64,000 nucleotides of DNA. Origin: Pseudomonadaceae bacterium (GTDB lineage: Bacteria > Pseudomonadota > Gammaproteobacteria > Pseudomonadales > Azotimanducaceae). Position numbers and translations under genes: made by a program. The first letter of the stretch is position 1, and every line of letters begins with the position of its first letter. The notes beneath the pieces were generated by a model. That model saw only the letters and a list, made by a program, of their open reading frames with translations, searched no databases and was not told where the DNA came from. The stretch covers positions 62,001 through 126,000 of the forward strand of contig JANSWO010000003.1 of NCBI GenBank assembly GCA_024743435.1. The letters are read 5' to 3'. Shown here piece after piece: positions 47,633 to 55,520 of the stretch.

Positions 47633-48892
47633 TTATTTGCGATGCGCAATCACGGGCATAGAGCCATAGCCGCGTATGAACGGAGATCGAATTCGGCTGG
47701 GTGTGCCGACAACCTCAATCCGCTCAAAGCGTGGTAGCAGCTCCTCCCAGAGTATCCGCAGTTGCATCTCAGCCAAGCGATTGCCCATGCAGCGATGGAT
47801 TCCGAAGCCGAACGACAGGTGCTGGCGCGCATTCTGACGGTCGACGAGCAACCGGTTCGCATCCTTGAATACGCTCTCGTCTCGATTGCCTGATAGATAC
47901 CACATGATGACTTTGTCACCCTTGGCGATCGTCTTGCCGCCGAGTTCGACATCGCGTGTCGCCGTGCGGCGCATGAAAGCCAGCGGAGTCTGCCAGCGCA
48001 CGATCTCCGCCACGGCGTTTGGAATCAAACCCGGATCCGCGTGTAGTTTCGCAAGCTCTTCCGGATATCGATTGGTGGCGAGAATGCCGCCCGACATCGA
48101 GTTACGAGTGGTGTCGTTGCCGCCGACAATCAGCAGAATGAGGTTGCCCAGGAACTCCTGTGGCGGCATGTCCTGGGTTGCCGGGTCGTTCGCCAGCATC
48201 GTGACCAGATCGAAGCCTGCACGGCCTTTACGTTCGTGCCTCAACTCGGTGAACACCTCGAGGCATTCGTAAAGCTCAGCCCGGCGCTCGGCGTTGGTGG
48301 CAACGAGACCCGACTCCGGGCCGCTTGTGGCGACGTCCGACCAGCGGGTTAACCGTCGTCGCTCCTCAAACGGGAAGTCGAACAGGGTTGCCAGCATCAT
48401 GGTCGTGAGTTCGATGGAGACGGTATCTACCCAGTCGAAGACTTCTCCGTCCGGCAGACTGTCCAGCACGTTCTGGGTGCGACCTCGAATGGTCGCCTCC
48501 ATTTCGGCCAGATTGCGGGGCGCTACGACGCCTGCGACGCTCTTGCGCTGCACATCGTGCTTGGGCGGGTCCATTGCGATGAACTGCGGGAAGTTGAACT
48601 CCTCGGGCGGATCGTAGAGCGATATGGAGCGATCCGAGGAGAACGTTGCGTGGTCGGTGTCCACGCGTTTGATGTCCTCGTAGCTCGTTATCGACCAGTA
48701 CGGGCCGACAACGCCGCGCTCGTGATAGTGCACGGGGTCGTCGCGTCTGAGGCGTTCCAGGTAAGGCAGTTCTTTGTTGTCTCGATGGATATCCCAGTGA
48801 GCGATATCGATATCTTCGAGTTCGGCGCCAAAGGCTTCCATGTGCGCAACTTCCTGCACCTGGGTGTCATCAAACGGTGCCACTTCAGCCAT
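47633..48892 (-). CDS. Cytochrome P450, CYP153-like alkane/fatty-acid hydroxylase
   Basis: 419 aa. Heme-ligand Cys368 in SFGFGIHRCMGNRLAEMQLR, oxygen-activation I-helix GGNDTT (257-262) and the ExxR pair E296/R299 in EIVRW. The motifs FSSDRSISL, ELTTMMLATLFDFP, GNLILLIVGGNDTTRNSMSGG and LWEELLPRFERIEVVG closely match what I recall of CYP153A, terminal hydroxylases of alkanes and fatty acids. Soluble, it needs a ferredoxin and reductase; neither is adjacent. AGGAG lies seven bases before the ATG. It sits between two crotonase genes on the same strand. Confidence 0.9.
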   Translation of the reverse strand: MAEVAPFDDTQVQEVAHMEAFGAELEDIDIAHWDIHRDNKELPYLERLRRDDPVHYHERGVVGPYWSITSYEDIKRVDTDHATFSSDRSISLYDPPEEFNFPQFIAMDPPKHDVQRKSVAGVVAPRNLAEMEATIRGRTQNVLDSLPDGEVFDWVDTVSIELTTMMLATLFDFPFEERRRLTRWSDVATSGPESGLVATNAERRAELYECLEVFTELRHERKGRAGFDLVTMLANDPATQDMPPQEFLGNLILLIVGGNDTTRNSMSGGILATNRYPEELAKLHADPGLIPNAVAEIVRWQTPLAFMRRTATRDVELGGKTIAKGDKVIMWYLSGNRDESVFKDANRLLVDRQNARQHLSFGFGIHRCMGNRLAEMQLRILWEELLPRFERIEVVGTPSRIRSPFIRGYGSMPVIAHRK

Positions 48893-48928
48893 TGCTCTTC
48901 TCCTGTTAGCCAGCGCGTTCCCGGCTGC

Positions 48929-49693
48929 TTATTTGCCTTGCCAGTTCGGTGCACGCTTTTCGATGAATGCGCGCGGGCCTTCTTTGTAATCTTCGGTGCC
49001 GATGATCGATGCGAATGCTTCGCCACTGGCCTTCCAAAGCGCCTCGTCATCATCCATGAAAGCGCGTACGGCAACGCTCTGGGACGCCTGGACCGCGAGC
49101 GGCGCGTTGGCACTGATGCGCTCGGCAAGTGCTTCCGCGGCGTTCATCACCTCTGCAGGCTCGACGACCTGGTTCACCATACCGAGCTGGTAGGCTCGCT
49201 CGGATGACAGCGGATCTCCTGTCAGGATGACTTCCAGTGCGGGCGCGAGACCGATCGCGCGAGGCAATCGGAACAGGCCGCCGGCGCCGGCGACGAGGGA
49301 ACGCTTAACTTCCGGCAAGCCGAAATTGGTTTCTGTAGAGCAGACGATCATGTCGCAGGAGAGGGCGATCTCGGTACCGCCGGCCAGTGCGCTACCTGCG
49401 ATGGCAGCGATCAAAGGCTTACTGCGCTGCCGACTCACGATACCGGCGAAGCCGCCTTTCTTGGTGCCCAGCTTATGCCCGTTGCCTGCAGCGATCTCTT
49501 TTAGATCTGCGCCTGCGCAGAAGGCTTTGCCGTTAGCGGTGAGAATAGCGACCCACAGGTCGTTGTCTGCTTCGTAGCGGTCGAGAGCGTCTTCAAGGCC
49601 TTGTGCGACATCGCCGTTCACGGCGTTGCGAGCCTCCGGCCGGTTAAGGGTGATGATCGCTATGCGGCCTTTTGTTTCGTACTCAACAACCAT
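48929..49693 (-). CDS. Enoyl-CoA hydratase/isomerase (crotonase) 2
   Basis: 254 aa crotonase. GKAFCAGADLKEIA and AGSALAGGTEIALSCDMIV form the oxyanion hole; the catalytic region reads FGLPEVKRSLVAGAGGLFRLPRAIG, with Glu in LPEVK as in true hydratases. The ATG at 49693 has AGAGG six bases upstream; the in-frame extension before it is unlike the family. First gene of the minus-strand operon with the P450. Confidence 0.9.
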   Translation of the reverse strand: MVVEYETKGRIAIITLNRPEARNAVNGDVAQGLEDALDRYEADNDLWVAILTANGKAFCAGADLKEIAAGNGHKLGTKKGGFAGIVSRQRSKPLIAAIAGSALAGGTEIALSCDMIVCSTETNFGLPEVKRSLVAGAGGLFRLPRAIGLAPALEVILTGDPLSSERAYQLGMVNQVVEPAEVMNAAEALAERISANAPLAVQASQSVAVRAFMDDDEALWKASGEAFASIIGTEDYKEGPRAFIEKRAPNWQGK

Positions 49694-50332
49694 GCGTTTC
49701 CTCTCTGTGTGTCCCACGCGCTGTGGGTTCGTTAGCAATTCAGCCATGAATAATGAGGAAATTTGGTGCGCAGGTCTATTTCCGGCACTGACGGCCAGAT
49801 CGTGAACAGTCGGCGGGAAGAATCTGCTCGAATGCGGCGGAAAAAAGACGCACCACCGGAGGGTGGTGCGTTCTGAATTGGCCATACGAGGGGAGTATCG
49901 TGATCCGGATGGGGCGCCGGTGCTCGTTGCCCCTGCCAGATCTGGCCGAGTAGTGAACTTTCGTGGCGGACTGCTACTTCGCCTCAGTCTTTGCTGCTTG
50001 GTTAATGAAATCCCCAGCGTTTGCAGTACCGCTGGGAAGCCGGTTTAGTAGCCCGCCTGTGACGGCGCTCCTGGGAAAGGGTTGTCGGGCACCCTCAAAA
50101 TTTTTGGGGAGAGGAGAGTGAAGATGCCCGACACAATACCTATAGCAAATGCCGGGCCAATTCTTGAGAGCGCGTGCCTGTTTCTAGTCAGCGTCTCGCC
50201 AGAGCCGCTCTGACGGGCGATTGAGCGCTACCGGATACTCGAATGTCCTGACCGGCGCGGTTCTCGGGCGCACGGTTGCGCGGGTTTCGCCCCAAAGTGA
50301 TGCGTAGAGTATTGCGCAATTGTTGCAGCGCA
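49694..50332. other. 639-bp gene-poor region with minus-strand terminator and hairpins
   Basis: No supported protein gene. It contains a strong minus-strand terminator (49841-49871), a 12-bp palindrome GCCAGATCTGGC near 49940, and long arms TGTCGGGCA (50083-50091) and TGCCCGACA (50125-50133) that enclose an AT-rich imperfect palindrome. The terminator is nearly 500 bp from the nearest minus-strand stop, so an unrecognised small RNA may lie between 49872 and 50332. Overlapping open frames on both strands show no family resemblance. Confidence 0.6.
49841..49871 (-). terminator. Rho-independent terminator on the minus strand
   Basis: A perfect 10-bp GC-rich stem (ACGCACCACC at 49848-49857 with 49862-49871) and 4-nt loop. 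In minus-strand reading it is followed one base later by a run of six T (49841-49846). A textbook intrinsic terminator for a transcript coming from the right. Confidence 0.85.
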
Positions 50333-50653
50333 CTATCTGGGATCGGTGCTCGATGAACCGCTATGGCGGGCTGCGGAATACAGATACGCAGGTAGAGCGC
50401 AGGACAAGCCGATCGAGAGGTTGAGCACGATGAAGAGCCAGGGCTTGGGCCCGTTGCGACGCGAGAACATGTACGTCCAGAAAACGGCCGAAGAGATGAG
50501 TATGTCGGCTGTGAAGCCGCCGGCAGCGCCATTGGCAAACAGAGCGGCGACAAAAAGCTGCACATCAACTCCGGATTCCAGGAAGAAGCTGATGAAGAAG
50601 GCGTAGGGGACGACAGCGCCCAGGATGGCTGCGGCAAGATAGAAATTTCGCAT
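50333..50653 (-). CDS. DUF2834-like small membrane protein
   Basis: 106 aa with three hydrophobic segments (about residues 4-28, 30-60 and 68-92). NGAAGGFTADILISSAVFW and GPKPWLFIVLNLSIGLSCALPAYLY are the conserved features of DUF2834 proteins. GGAG lies seven bases before the ATG at 50653. Function unknown. Divergent from the XRE regulator gene 144 bp away. Confidence 0.78.
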   Translation of the reverse strand: MRNFYLAAAILGAVVPYAFFISFFLESGVDVQLFVAALFANGAAGGFTADILISSAVFWTYMFSRRNGPKPWLFIVLNLSIGLSCALPAYLYSAARHSGSSSTDPR

Positions 50654-50797
50654 CGGCTTACTCCAACAAGAATCTTGGCTACCCTGCCGCTGGCGCGTAA
50701 TGAGCGCAATAACCTCGCAGATCATCGTTTTCCCGTAGGCCAGGGGTAGACTCGATTGATGTGTATTTGAGAGAAGTGTTAGCGGGGGCGCCCAGGC

Positions 50798-51619
50798 ATG
50801 CGGTTTGGATATGTACTCAAAGAATGGCGGCAGCACAGACGCTTGAGCCAGCTGGCGTTGTCGGGCCTGTCCGGGATTTCCCAGCGGCACATCAGTTTCC
50901 TTGAAAACGGCCGAGCGCAGCCGAGTCGACCTACGATTCTCGCCCTGGCCGACTGTATGGATGTACCTCTAAGAGAGCGCAACGGGCTCCTGCAGGCGGC
51001 TGGTTTTGCTGCGGTATATCCAGAATCGCTGGATGATGCGCAAATCAGCGTGTTCAAGCAGGCGTTGGAAGCGCAGCTGAATCACCATGATCCGTTCCCA
51101 GCCATTGTGTTGGACGGTCGTTGGAACATGGTGATGGCGAACGCGGGTGCGCTGCGCTTCTTTGCTGAGTTTGTGGATCCGGTGGCATGGCTCAGTGATA
51201 TCGGTAACCCGGAGTCGTTTCAGGTTGCTCGCTTGGTGCTGCATGACAACGGCCTCGCGCCTTACATCGCGAACTGGACGGAACTGGTTGCGAGCTTTCT
51301 GCAGCGGGCGAGGAGGGACCTGCTGGCAAACCCAGCCAATCAGGAACTGCCGGTCTTGATTGAGGAGATTCTGAGCCACCCGAGAGCGAGCAAACGTTGG
51401 CAGGCGCCGCAGTGGCGAAGCCCGCCAGCGCCGGCGATCACGCTCAAAATGCAGAAGGATGGCTTGACCCTTAGCCTGTTCACGATGCTTGCGCACTTTG
51501 GCGCGCCGCAGAATGTATCGCTCGAAGAGCTTGCTCTGGAGAGCTTCTATCCGGCCGATGCGCAAACCCGGGACTGGTTCGAGGCTGTGAATGCCGGATC
51601 GAGCAACACTGCCCACTAG
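50798..51619 (+). CDS. XRE-family transcriptional regulator with MmyB-like ligand-binding domain
   Basis: 273 aa. The N-terminal helix-turn-helix (LKEWRQHRRLSQLALSGLSGISQRHISFLENGRAQPS) is followed by a PAS-like MmyB domain (FPAIVLDGRWNMVMANAGALRFF) that in relatives binds fatty acids or similar ligands. It could regulate the divergent DUF2834 gene or itself; no operator is identified. Confidence 0.9.
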   Translation: MRFGYVLKEWRQHRRLSQLALSGLSGISQRHISFLENGRAQPSRPTILALADCMDVPLRERNGLLQAAGFAAVYPESLDDAQISVFKQALEAQLNHHDPFPAIVLDGRWNMVMANAGALRFFAEFVDPVAWLSDIGNPESFQVARLVLHDNGLAPYIANWTELVASFLQRARRDLLANPANQELPVLIEEILSHPRASKRWQAPQWRSPPAPAITLKMQKDGLTLSLFTMLAHFGAPQNVSLEELALESFYPADAQTRDWFEAVNAGSSNTAH

Positions 51620-51697
51620 GATTAGTCGCGAAGTGTGGGTTGGTGCGGGCTGGGGCCGGCTCATGCGGATTCGCTGAAAGCGGTTGAATTCGCGTGC

Positions 51698-51726
51698 TTG
51701 CCTGTCCCATCCGGCGCGCATACAAT
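51698..51726 (+). promoter_or_regulatory. Sigma70 promoter of tRNA-Lys
   Basis: A -35 TTGCCT (51698-51703), a 17-bp spacer and a -10 TACAAT (51721-51726). The start point would fall near 51733, about 9 bases before the mature tRNA. The GC-only discriminator GCGCGCCCGC is typical of stringently controlled stable-RNA promoters. Confidence 0.75.
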
Positions 51727-51741
51727 GCGCGCCCGCTCAAG

Positions 51742-51817
51742 GGGTCGTTAGCTCAGTTGGTAGAGCACCGGGCTTTTAACCTGTAGGTCCTGGGTTCGAG
51801 TCCCAGACGACCCACCA
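51742..51817 (+). tRNA. tRNA-Lys (anticodon TTT)
   Basis: 76 nt with encoded CCA. Acceptor stem GGGTCGT/ACGACCC, D arm TAGCTCAGTTGGTAGAGC, anticodon loop CTTTTAA with TTT at 51775-51777, and T arm CTGGGTTCGAGTCCCAG. The anticodon stem has a C-T mismatch at its outer pair (27-43), where E. coli has a G-U pair. Confidence 0.98.
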
Positions 51818-51823
51818 ACTCCT

Positions 51824-51862
51824 CTTTGGATCGGGCGTTGCTGCGCAACGCCCGATCCAAAG
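51824..51862 (+). terminator. Long perfect hairpin downstream of tRNA-Lys
   Basis: An 18-bp perfect stem (51824-51841 with 51845-51862) around a 3-nt loop TGC, starting 6 bases after the tRNA CCA. No T run follows (ACGGAGC), so it may end transcription by another route, protect the 3' end during tRNA processing, or be a palindromic repeat element. Confidence 0.6.
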
Positions 51863-51943
51863 ACGGAGCTGTATCAGACCGAACAAGCCGGCAGCCTTTC
51901 GACATCACGTTGCGTCAGCAACGGGCTTCGAAATGGCGAGAGG

Positions 51944-52320
51944 CGTGCCTCTGACCTTCCTTTGCTGGCTCGTTGTTGTCTATTGTCTGTCAGAGATTGC
52001 CGCGTCGGCGCTTTGCACCTCCTCGCAATGACATAAATCAGGCAGCGTGCCTCTGACCTTCCTTTGCTAGCTCGTTGTTGTCTATTGTCTGTCGAAGATT
52101 GCCGCGTCGGCGCCTTGCGCCTCCTCGCAATGACATAGATCAGGCAGCGCGCCTCCTCGCAATGACATAAATCAGGCAGCGTGCCTCTGACCTTCCTTTG
52201 CTAGTTCGTTGTTGTCTATTGTCTGTCAGAGATTGCCGCGTCGGCGCTTTGCGCCTCCTCGCAACGACGCAGTTCAGGCAGAGCGTCTCCTCGCAACGAC
52301 ACAGTTCAACCACCTCACCT
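51944..52320. repeat. Array of ~100-bp palindrome-bearing repeats
   Basis: Three nearly full units start at 51944, 52046 and 52180 (CGTGCCTCTGACCTTCCTTT...), with partial units at 52148-52179 and about 52283-52308. Each unit contains a palindromic core GATTGCCGCGTCGGCG...CTCGCAATGAC (51995-52032, 52097-52134, 52231-52268) with inner arms GGCGC/GCGCC and outer arms ATTGC/GCAAT. The core resembles the dispersed intergenic repeats of the type GTCATTGCGAGG...GCAATC known from several bacterial groups. No coding potential. Confidence 0.85.
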
Positions 52321-52372
52321 CGTCATCGCGAACCGCTGATTTCGCAGAAATCAGATGGTGCGGCGATCTCCC
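52321..52372. repeat. Diverged single palindromic element next to the repeat array
   Basis: GTCATCGCGAACC...GGTGCGGCGATCTCC has outer arms ATCGC (52325-52329) and GCGAT (52363-52367) and an inner perfect stem CTGATTT/AAATCAG (52336-52342/52348-52354). Its ends resemble the cores of the array to the left but its centre differs. Confidence 0.55.
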
Positions 52373-52439
52373 CCGCGAGGACACTGTAGTTACCTCAACA
52401 CCGAACTGGCACTCTTTGCTCTCTGCTCCTGCTGAGACT

Positions 52440-53906
52440 ATGCCGATGCCTTCAATGTCCGCTCGCCTGCTTGTTCTATGGCTTTCGACCTTCCTGCTTC
52501 TCGCCTGTGCTGGCGATCAAATCCCCGAGCGATCTCTGCTGATCGCCAACGTCACCGTTGTCGATCCGGTCGGTGGCGCGAGCGCTCCGAAGGATGTCTG
52601 GATCGATGGCGAGCAGATCGTCGCGATCACAACTCCTGGCGCGGTGAACGCGTCCGCGAGTGCGAGCCTTGATGGCACGGGCCAGTATCTGATTCCCGGG
52701 CTTTGGGATGCCCACGTGCATCTGAGCTATGCGCCCGATATCGGGCACGACGTCTTCTTTCCACTGTCCCTCGCGCATGGCATCACATCGTTGCGGGATA
52801 CCGGCGGTCAACTGGAATTGCTGGCGCCCGCACTAGCCGCTGTTCAGCCTGGTCAGACGCCGTCGCTCTATGTCTCCGGACCGCTAATCGATGGCGCTCC
52901 GGTTATCTATGATGGTTCGAGCCGGTTCCTGCCTGCGCTGGGTCAGTCAGTTAGCTCGCCCGAGGCTGCGCGGCAGCTTGTGGCGGAGCTTGATGCGGCC
53001 GGTGTTCATATGATCAAAGCCTACGAATTGCTGCGACAAGACGTCTTCGCGGCGGTGGTAGACGAGGCTGCGAGCCGAGGCCTTCCGGTCTCCGCGCACG
53101 TGCCCCTGCGCATGTCAGCAACCGAAGCTGCACGTAGCGGTGTTGCCGACATGATGCATCTTCGCAACCTCTACTTTGACTGCGCAGCGCCCGCTGATGA
53201 TCTGTTGATGCGGCGCCGTGCCATGCTGGATATATCGACGGAACCGCGTGGCTCAAGGCGTCGCTCGGCGTTGCAAAACGCGCTCTCGCCGGAAGCGCTA
53301 GCTACTCAGGATGAAGCGCGCTGTGCGGCGCTGGTTGCGGTGCTGGCTGAGGAGGCAGTGGCGCAAACACCAACGCTTGGCATCAACTCGTTCATGACAG
53401 AACGACTTTTTGAGATGCCGCGATGGCAGCGGGGCTTTTCGGACCTGCCCGTTGCCGTGCGCGAGCGCTGGTTTGCCGATGTGGCGGGCCTTGCGGAGCG
53501 TGTGCCCAGCGAGCGTCAGGCGGCGCTGTCCGCCTGGTCCTTTACCATGGTAGGGCAGCTCGCCCGGGCTGGCGTACCGGTAATGGCAGGCACAGATGCA
53601 CCCATTGCGCTGCTGACACCCGGCATCAGCCTGCACGAGGAGTTAGCGCTTCTCGTGCGTGCGGGACTATCGAACAGGCAGGCGCTGGCAGCGGCGACGA
53701 TACAGCCGGCGCGCTTCTTTGCTATTGATGATGAAGTTGGCAGGGTTGCCGAGGGTTATCGGGCTGATCTGGTTTTGCTGGCTGCTAATCCGCTCGAAGA
53801 CATTCGCAACAGCACGCAGGTGTTGGCCGTCGTCAAAGACGGCGTGCTGCATGACGCCGAGGCACTGACTGCGCTAAAACGGCGCTCCGCTGCCTCCGGA
53901 GGCTAA
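52440..53906 (+). CDS. Amidohydrolase-family lipoprotein
   Basis: 488 aa. Hydrophobic N-terminus with lipobox LLLACAGD, then a metal-dependent amidohydrolase: a small beta domain (ANVTVVDPVGG...), HxH metal site in WDAHVHLSYAPD, a Lys in MIKAYE, His in SAHVPL, and Asp in AGTDAPIALLTPG. It would hydrolyse a cyclic amide, ester or dipeptide in the periplasm; the substrate is unknown. Start choices are ATG 52440, 52446 or 52455; the frame runs further back only into the repeat array. Confidence 0.88.
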   Translation: MPMPSMSARLLVLWLSTFLLLACAGDQIPERSLLIANVTVVDPVGGASAPKDVWIDGEQIVAITTPGAVNASASASLDGTGQYLIPGLWDAHVHLSYAPDIGHDVFFPLSLAHGITSLRDTGGQLELLAPALAAVQPGQTPSLYVSGPLIDGAPVIYDGSSRFLPALGQSVSSPEAARQLVAELDAAGVHMIKAYELLRQDVFAAVVDEAASRGLPVSAHVPLRMSATEAARSGVADMMHLRNLYFDCAAPADDLLMRRRAMLDISTEPRGSRRRSALQNALSPEALATQDEARCAALVAVLAEEAVAQTPTLGINSFMTERLFEMPRWQRGFSDLPVAVRERWFADVAGLAERVPSERQAALSAWSFTMVGQLARAGVPVMAGTDAPIALLTPGISLHEELALLVRAGLSNRQALAAATIQPARFFAIDDEVGRVAEGYRADLVLLAANPLEDIRNSTQVLAVVKDGVLHDAEALTALKRRSAASGG

Positions 53907-53918
53907 TCTGGCTACGTT

Positions 53919-54305
53919 TTAACCCAGCTCGAGCGCGTGCCGGCTCGCGTGCTCGTTCAGAAACTGCCAGATCGCTCGATCGAGAGCGGCATCGTTTTCT
54001 TCTGCCCACCGGTGCACATCGATCAACTGCTCCAGGGCGTCAGCGTGCAGTGCGTTGACGTCATCCAGATGCCAGCTCGCAGGCCGCAGCGGCAACGCCG
54101 AATCGTCTGGCAAGAGCGCTCGAATGGCCTCGATATCGCTCATGCGTGTTTCGACGGCGCGATCGGCTTCCTGGGCCAGAGCGGCCAGCAGCAACGCAAA
54201 GGAGCCAGCGCTCGATGCGTCGTAGCTCGTGTTGGTGGCTGGCGCTATCTCCGCGCCCAGCTTGTAAGCGATGAATCCCAGATTCTTCCCGAGTTCTTTG
54301 ATCAC
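53919..54305 (-). CDS. Small helical protein of unknown function, next to APH-type kinase
   Basis: 128 aa, almost all helical with Ala/Glu/Leu-rich heptads (SFALLLAALAQEADRAVETR, ALEQLIDVHRWAEENDAALDR) and no signal or membrane segment. I do not recognise a family. It lies 28 bp downstream of the phosphotransferase gene on the same strand. In the Pseudomonas levulinate pathway an APH-type kinase (LvaA) works with a small adjacent protein (LvaB) of similar size, so it may be an analogous partner; homology is not shown. Confidence 0.65.
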   Translation of the reverse strand: MIKELGKNLGFIAYKLGAEIAPATNTSYDASSAGSFALLLAALAQEADRAVETRMSDIEAIRALLPDDSALPLRPASWHLDDVNALHADALEQLIDVHRWAEENDAALDRAIWQFLNEHASRHALELG

Positions 54306-54333
54306 GTTGATTCTCCGATCATTCCCGCTGCGC

Positions 54334-55377
54334 TCACAGCAGCGGCTCCGCCCAGTCGCCGCGTGGCGCCGGGCTGATCCGATCCAGAAGGATTCGATTT
54401 TGCCGGTCGGTCATTACCCAGCCTGCGAGCGCAAGGATGGCGTCCTTGCTTGCCCCGTTGTGAAAATCCTCGGCCGAAGACAACCAGATCGCGAGCCCTT
54501 TGAGTGAGGCAAAGACCTGCCACCAGCGAAATTCCTGTGCATCGATGGTGAGGCCGCTGGCGGCGCACCAGATCTCGACCGCCTTCTGTCTTGGCAACAA
54601 ATTACCGGCGATGTGGGCCTCGTTGCCCCACAGCGGATCGAGCGACCAGGCCAGATCCTCGAGCGGGCTGCCGATATGAGCCATCTCCCAATCCAGGATT
54701 CCGTGAATTTCGCCGTCGTCTGCATACAGAAAGTTGCCGCTTCGATAGTCCCCGTGAACGAGAGTGAGGTTGTTCGTGGCCGCGGGTAGGTTGCGCTCGA
54801 GCCAGCGAATGCTTGCCTCGGCAATCGGCTGGGGGTGCAGCGCGTCGGTTCTGATGACGTTGGCCCAGTAGGCGAGCTCGTGAGCCGCCGGGTGCTCAGG
54901 AGTGTCCATGAACTGATCGACGCCCAAATCTTCGGGGCTCCGGCTTGCCAGCCCGCCGAGCAAACTCCAGAACTGGTTGCCGATTTTGTCGGCGTGCTCG
55001 CGGTAGGGTGATTCAGCGAGCATCGCCGGGGCGGATTCGCAATTAGCAATCTCAGCCATGAGTGAGAACGCACCACCGATGATTGTGGCGTCCTCTTCCA
55101 GCAATAACGGTTCCGGCACGGGGATATCGGTGCCGTATACGGCTTGGTATGTCAGGTATTCGTGGCGTCGTTCTGTATCGATGAGACTCGTTGCCGGGTC
55201 ACGTCTAAGGATGACGTTGCGTGCTTCGCCGTCGGCGATGATCGCAATTCGGTAAGTCTGGCGAGATGCGCCGCCGTAGATCTGGCTGACGCTGTCAACG
55301 GCAACCTCGATGCCCCAGACCCGGCTCAAATAGCCGGCAAGCGGTTTGCCGATTGTTTCTTCTAGCTTTGATGTCAT
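54334..55377 (-). CDS. Phosphotransferase family protein (APH/choline-kinase fold, LvaA/ACAD10-like)
   Basis: 347 aa. Kinase-like fold with LTLVHGDYRSGNFLY (HGD-x4-N catalytic loop) and GILDWEMAHIGSPLEDLAW (metal-binding D-W-E). This subfamily is closest to kinases that phosphorylate hydroxyacyl-CoAs (LvaA, ACAD10/11 N-terminus) rather than antibiotic kinases. The ATG at 55377 is preferred to the far upstream in-frame ATG. Divergent from two SDR genes. Confidence 0.88.
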   Translation of the reverse strand: MTSKLEETIGKPLAGYLSRVWGIEVAVDSVSQIYGGASRQTYRIAIIADGEARNVILRRDPATSLIDTERRHEYLTYQAVYGTDIPVPEPLLLEEDATIIGGAFSLMAEIANCESAPAMLAESPYREHADKIGNQFWSLLGGLASRSPEDLGVDQFMDTPEHPAAHELAYWANVIRTDALHPQPIAEASIRWLERNLPAATNNLTLVHGDYRSGNFLYADDGEIHGILDWEMAHIGSPLEDLAWSLDPLWGNEAHIAGNLLPRQKAVEIWCAASGLTIDAQEFRWWQVFASLKGLAIWLSSAEDFHNGASKDAILALAGWVMTDRQNRILLDRISPAPRGDWAEPLL

Positions 55378-55520
55378 GGCTTCGTTGTGATGGCTATGCA
55401 GGTGAAAAGCACTGATTCCGAGCGCCAGTATAGGCTCCGATTGCGTCAGCAACAGGCCCTCGTTATCGTCGTCCGCCGATCCCGATGGTGGGATGCGTTA
55501 ACGACAATAAGGTGGTGGCG

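Noticed and set aside
50188-50709. 173-residue minus-strand open frame
   Set aside because: Overlaps the DUF2834-like gene in another frame; Arg/Ser/Pro-rich composition and no ribosome site.
51944-52320. CRISPR array
   Set aside because: Units are ~100 bp with no short constant repeat separated by unique spacers, and each contains an internal palindrome; no cas genes are near.
52209-52439. N-terminal extension of the amidohydrolase
   Set aside because: This in-frame stretch comes from the repeat array and would bury the lipobox signal peptide in the interior.
54334-55377. Aminoglycoside resistance kinase
   Set aside because: Although the fold is shared, the sequence around the catalytic loop and the catabolic neighbours fit acyl-CoA kinase-like proteins better.
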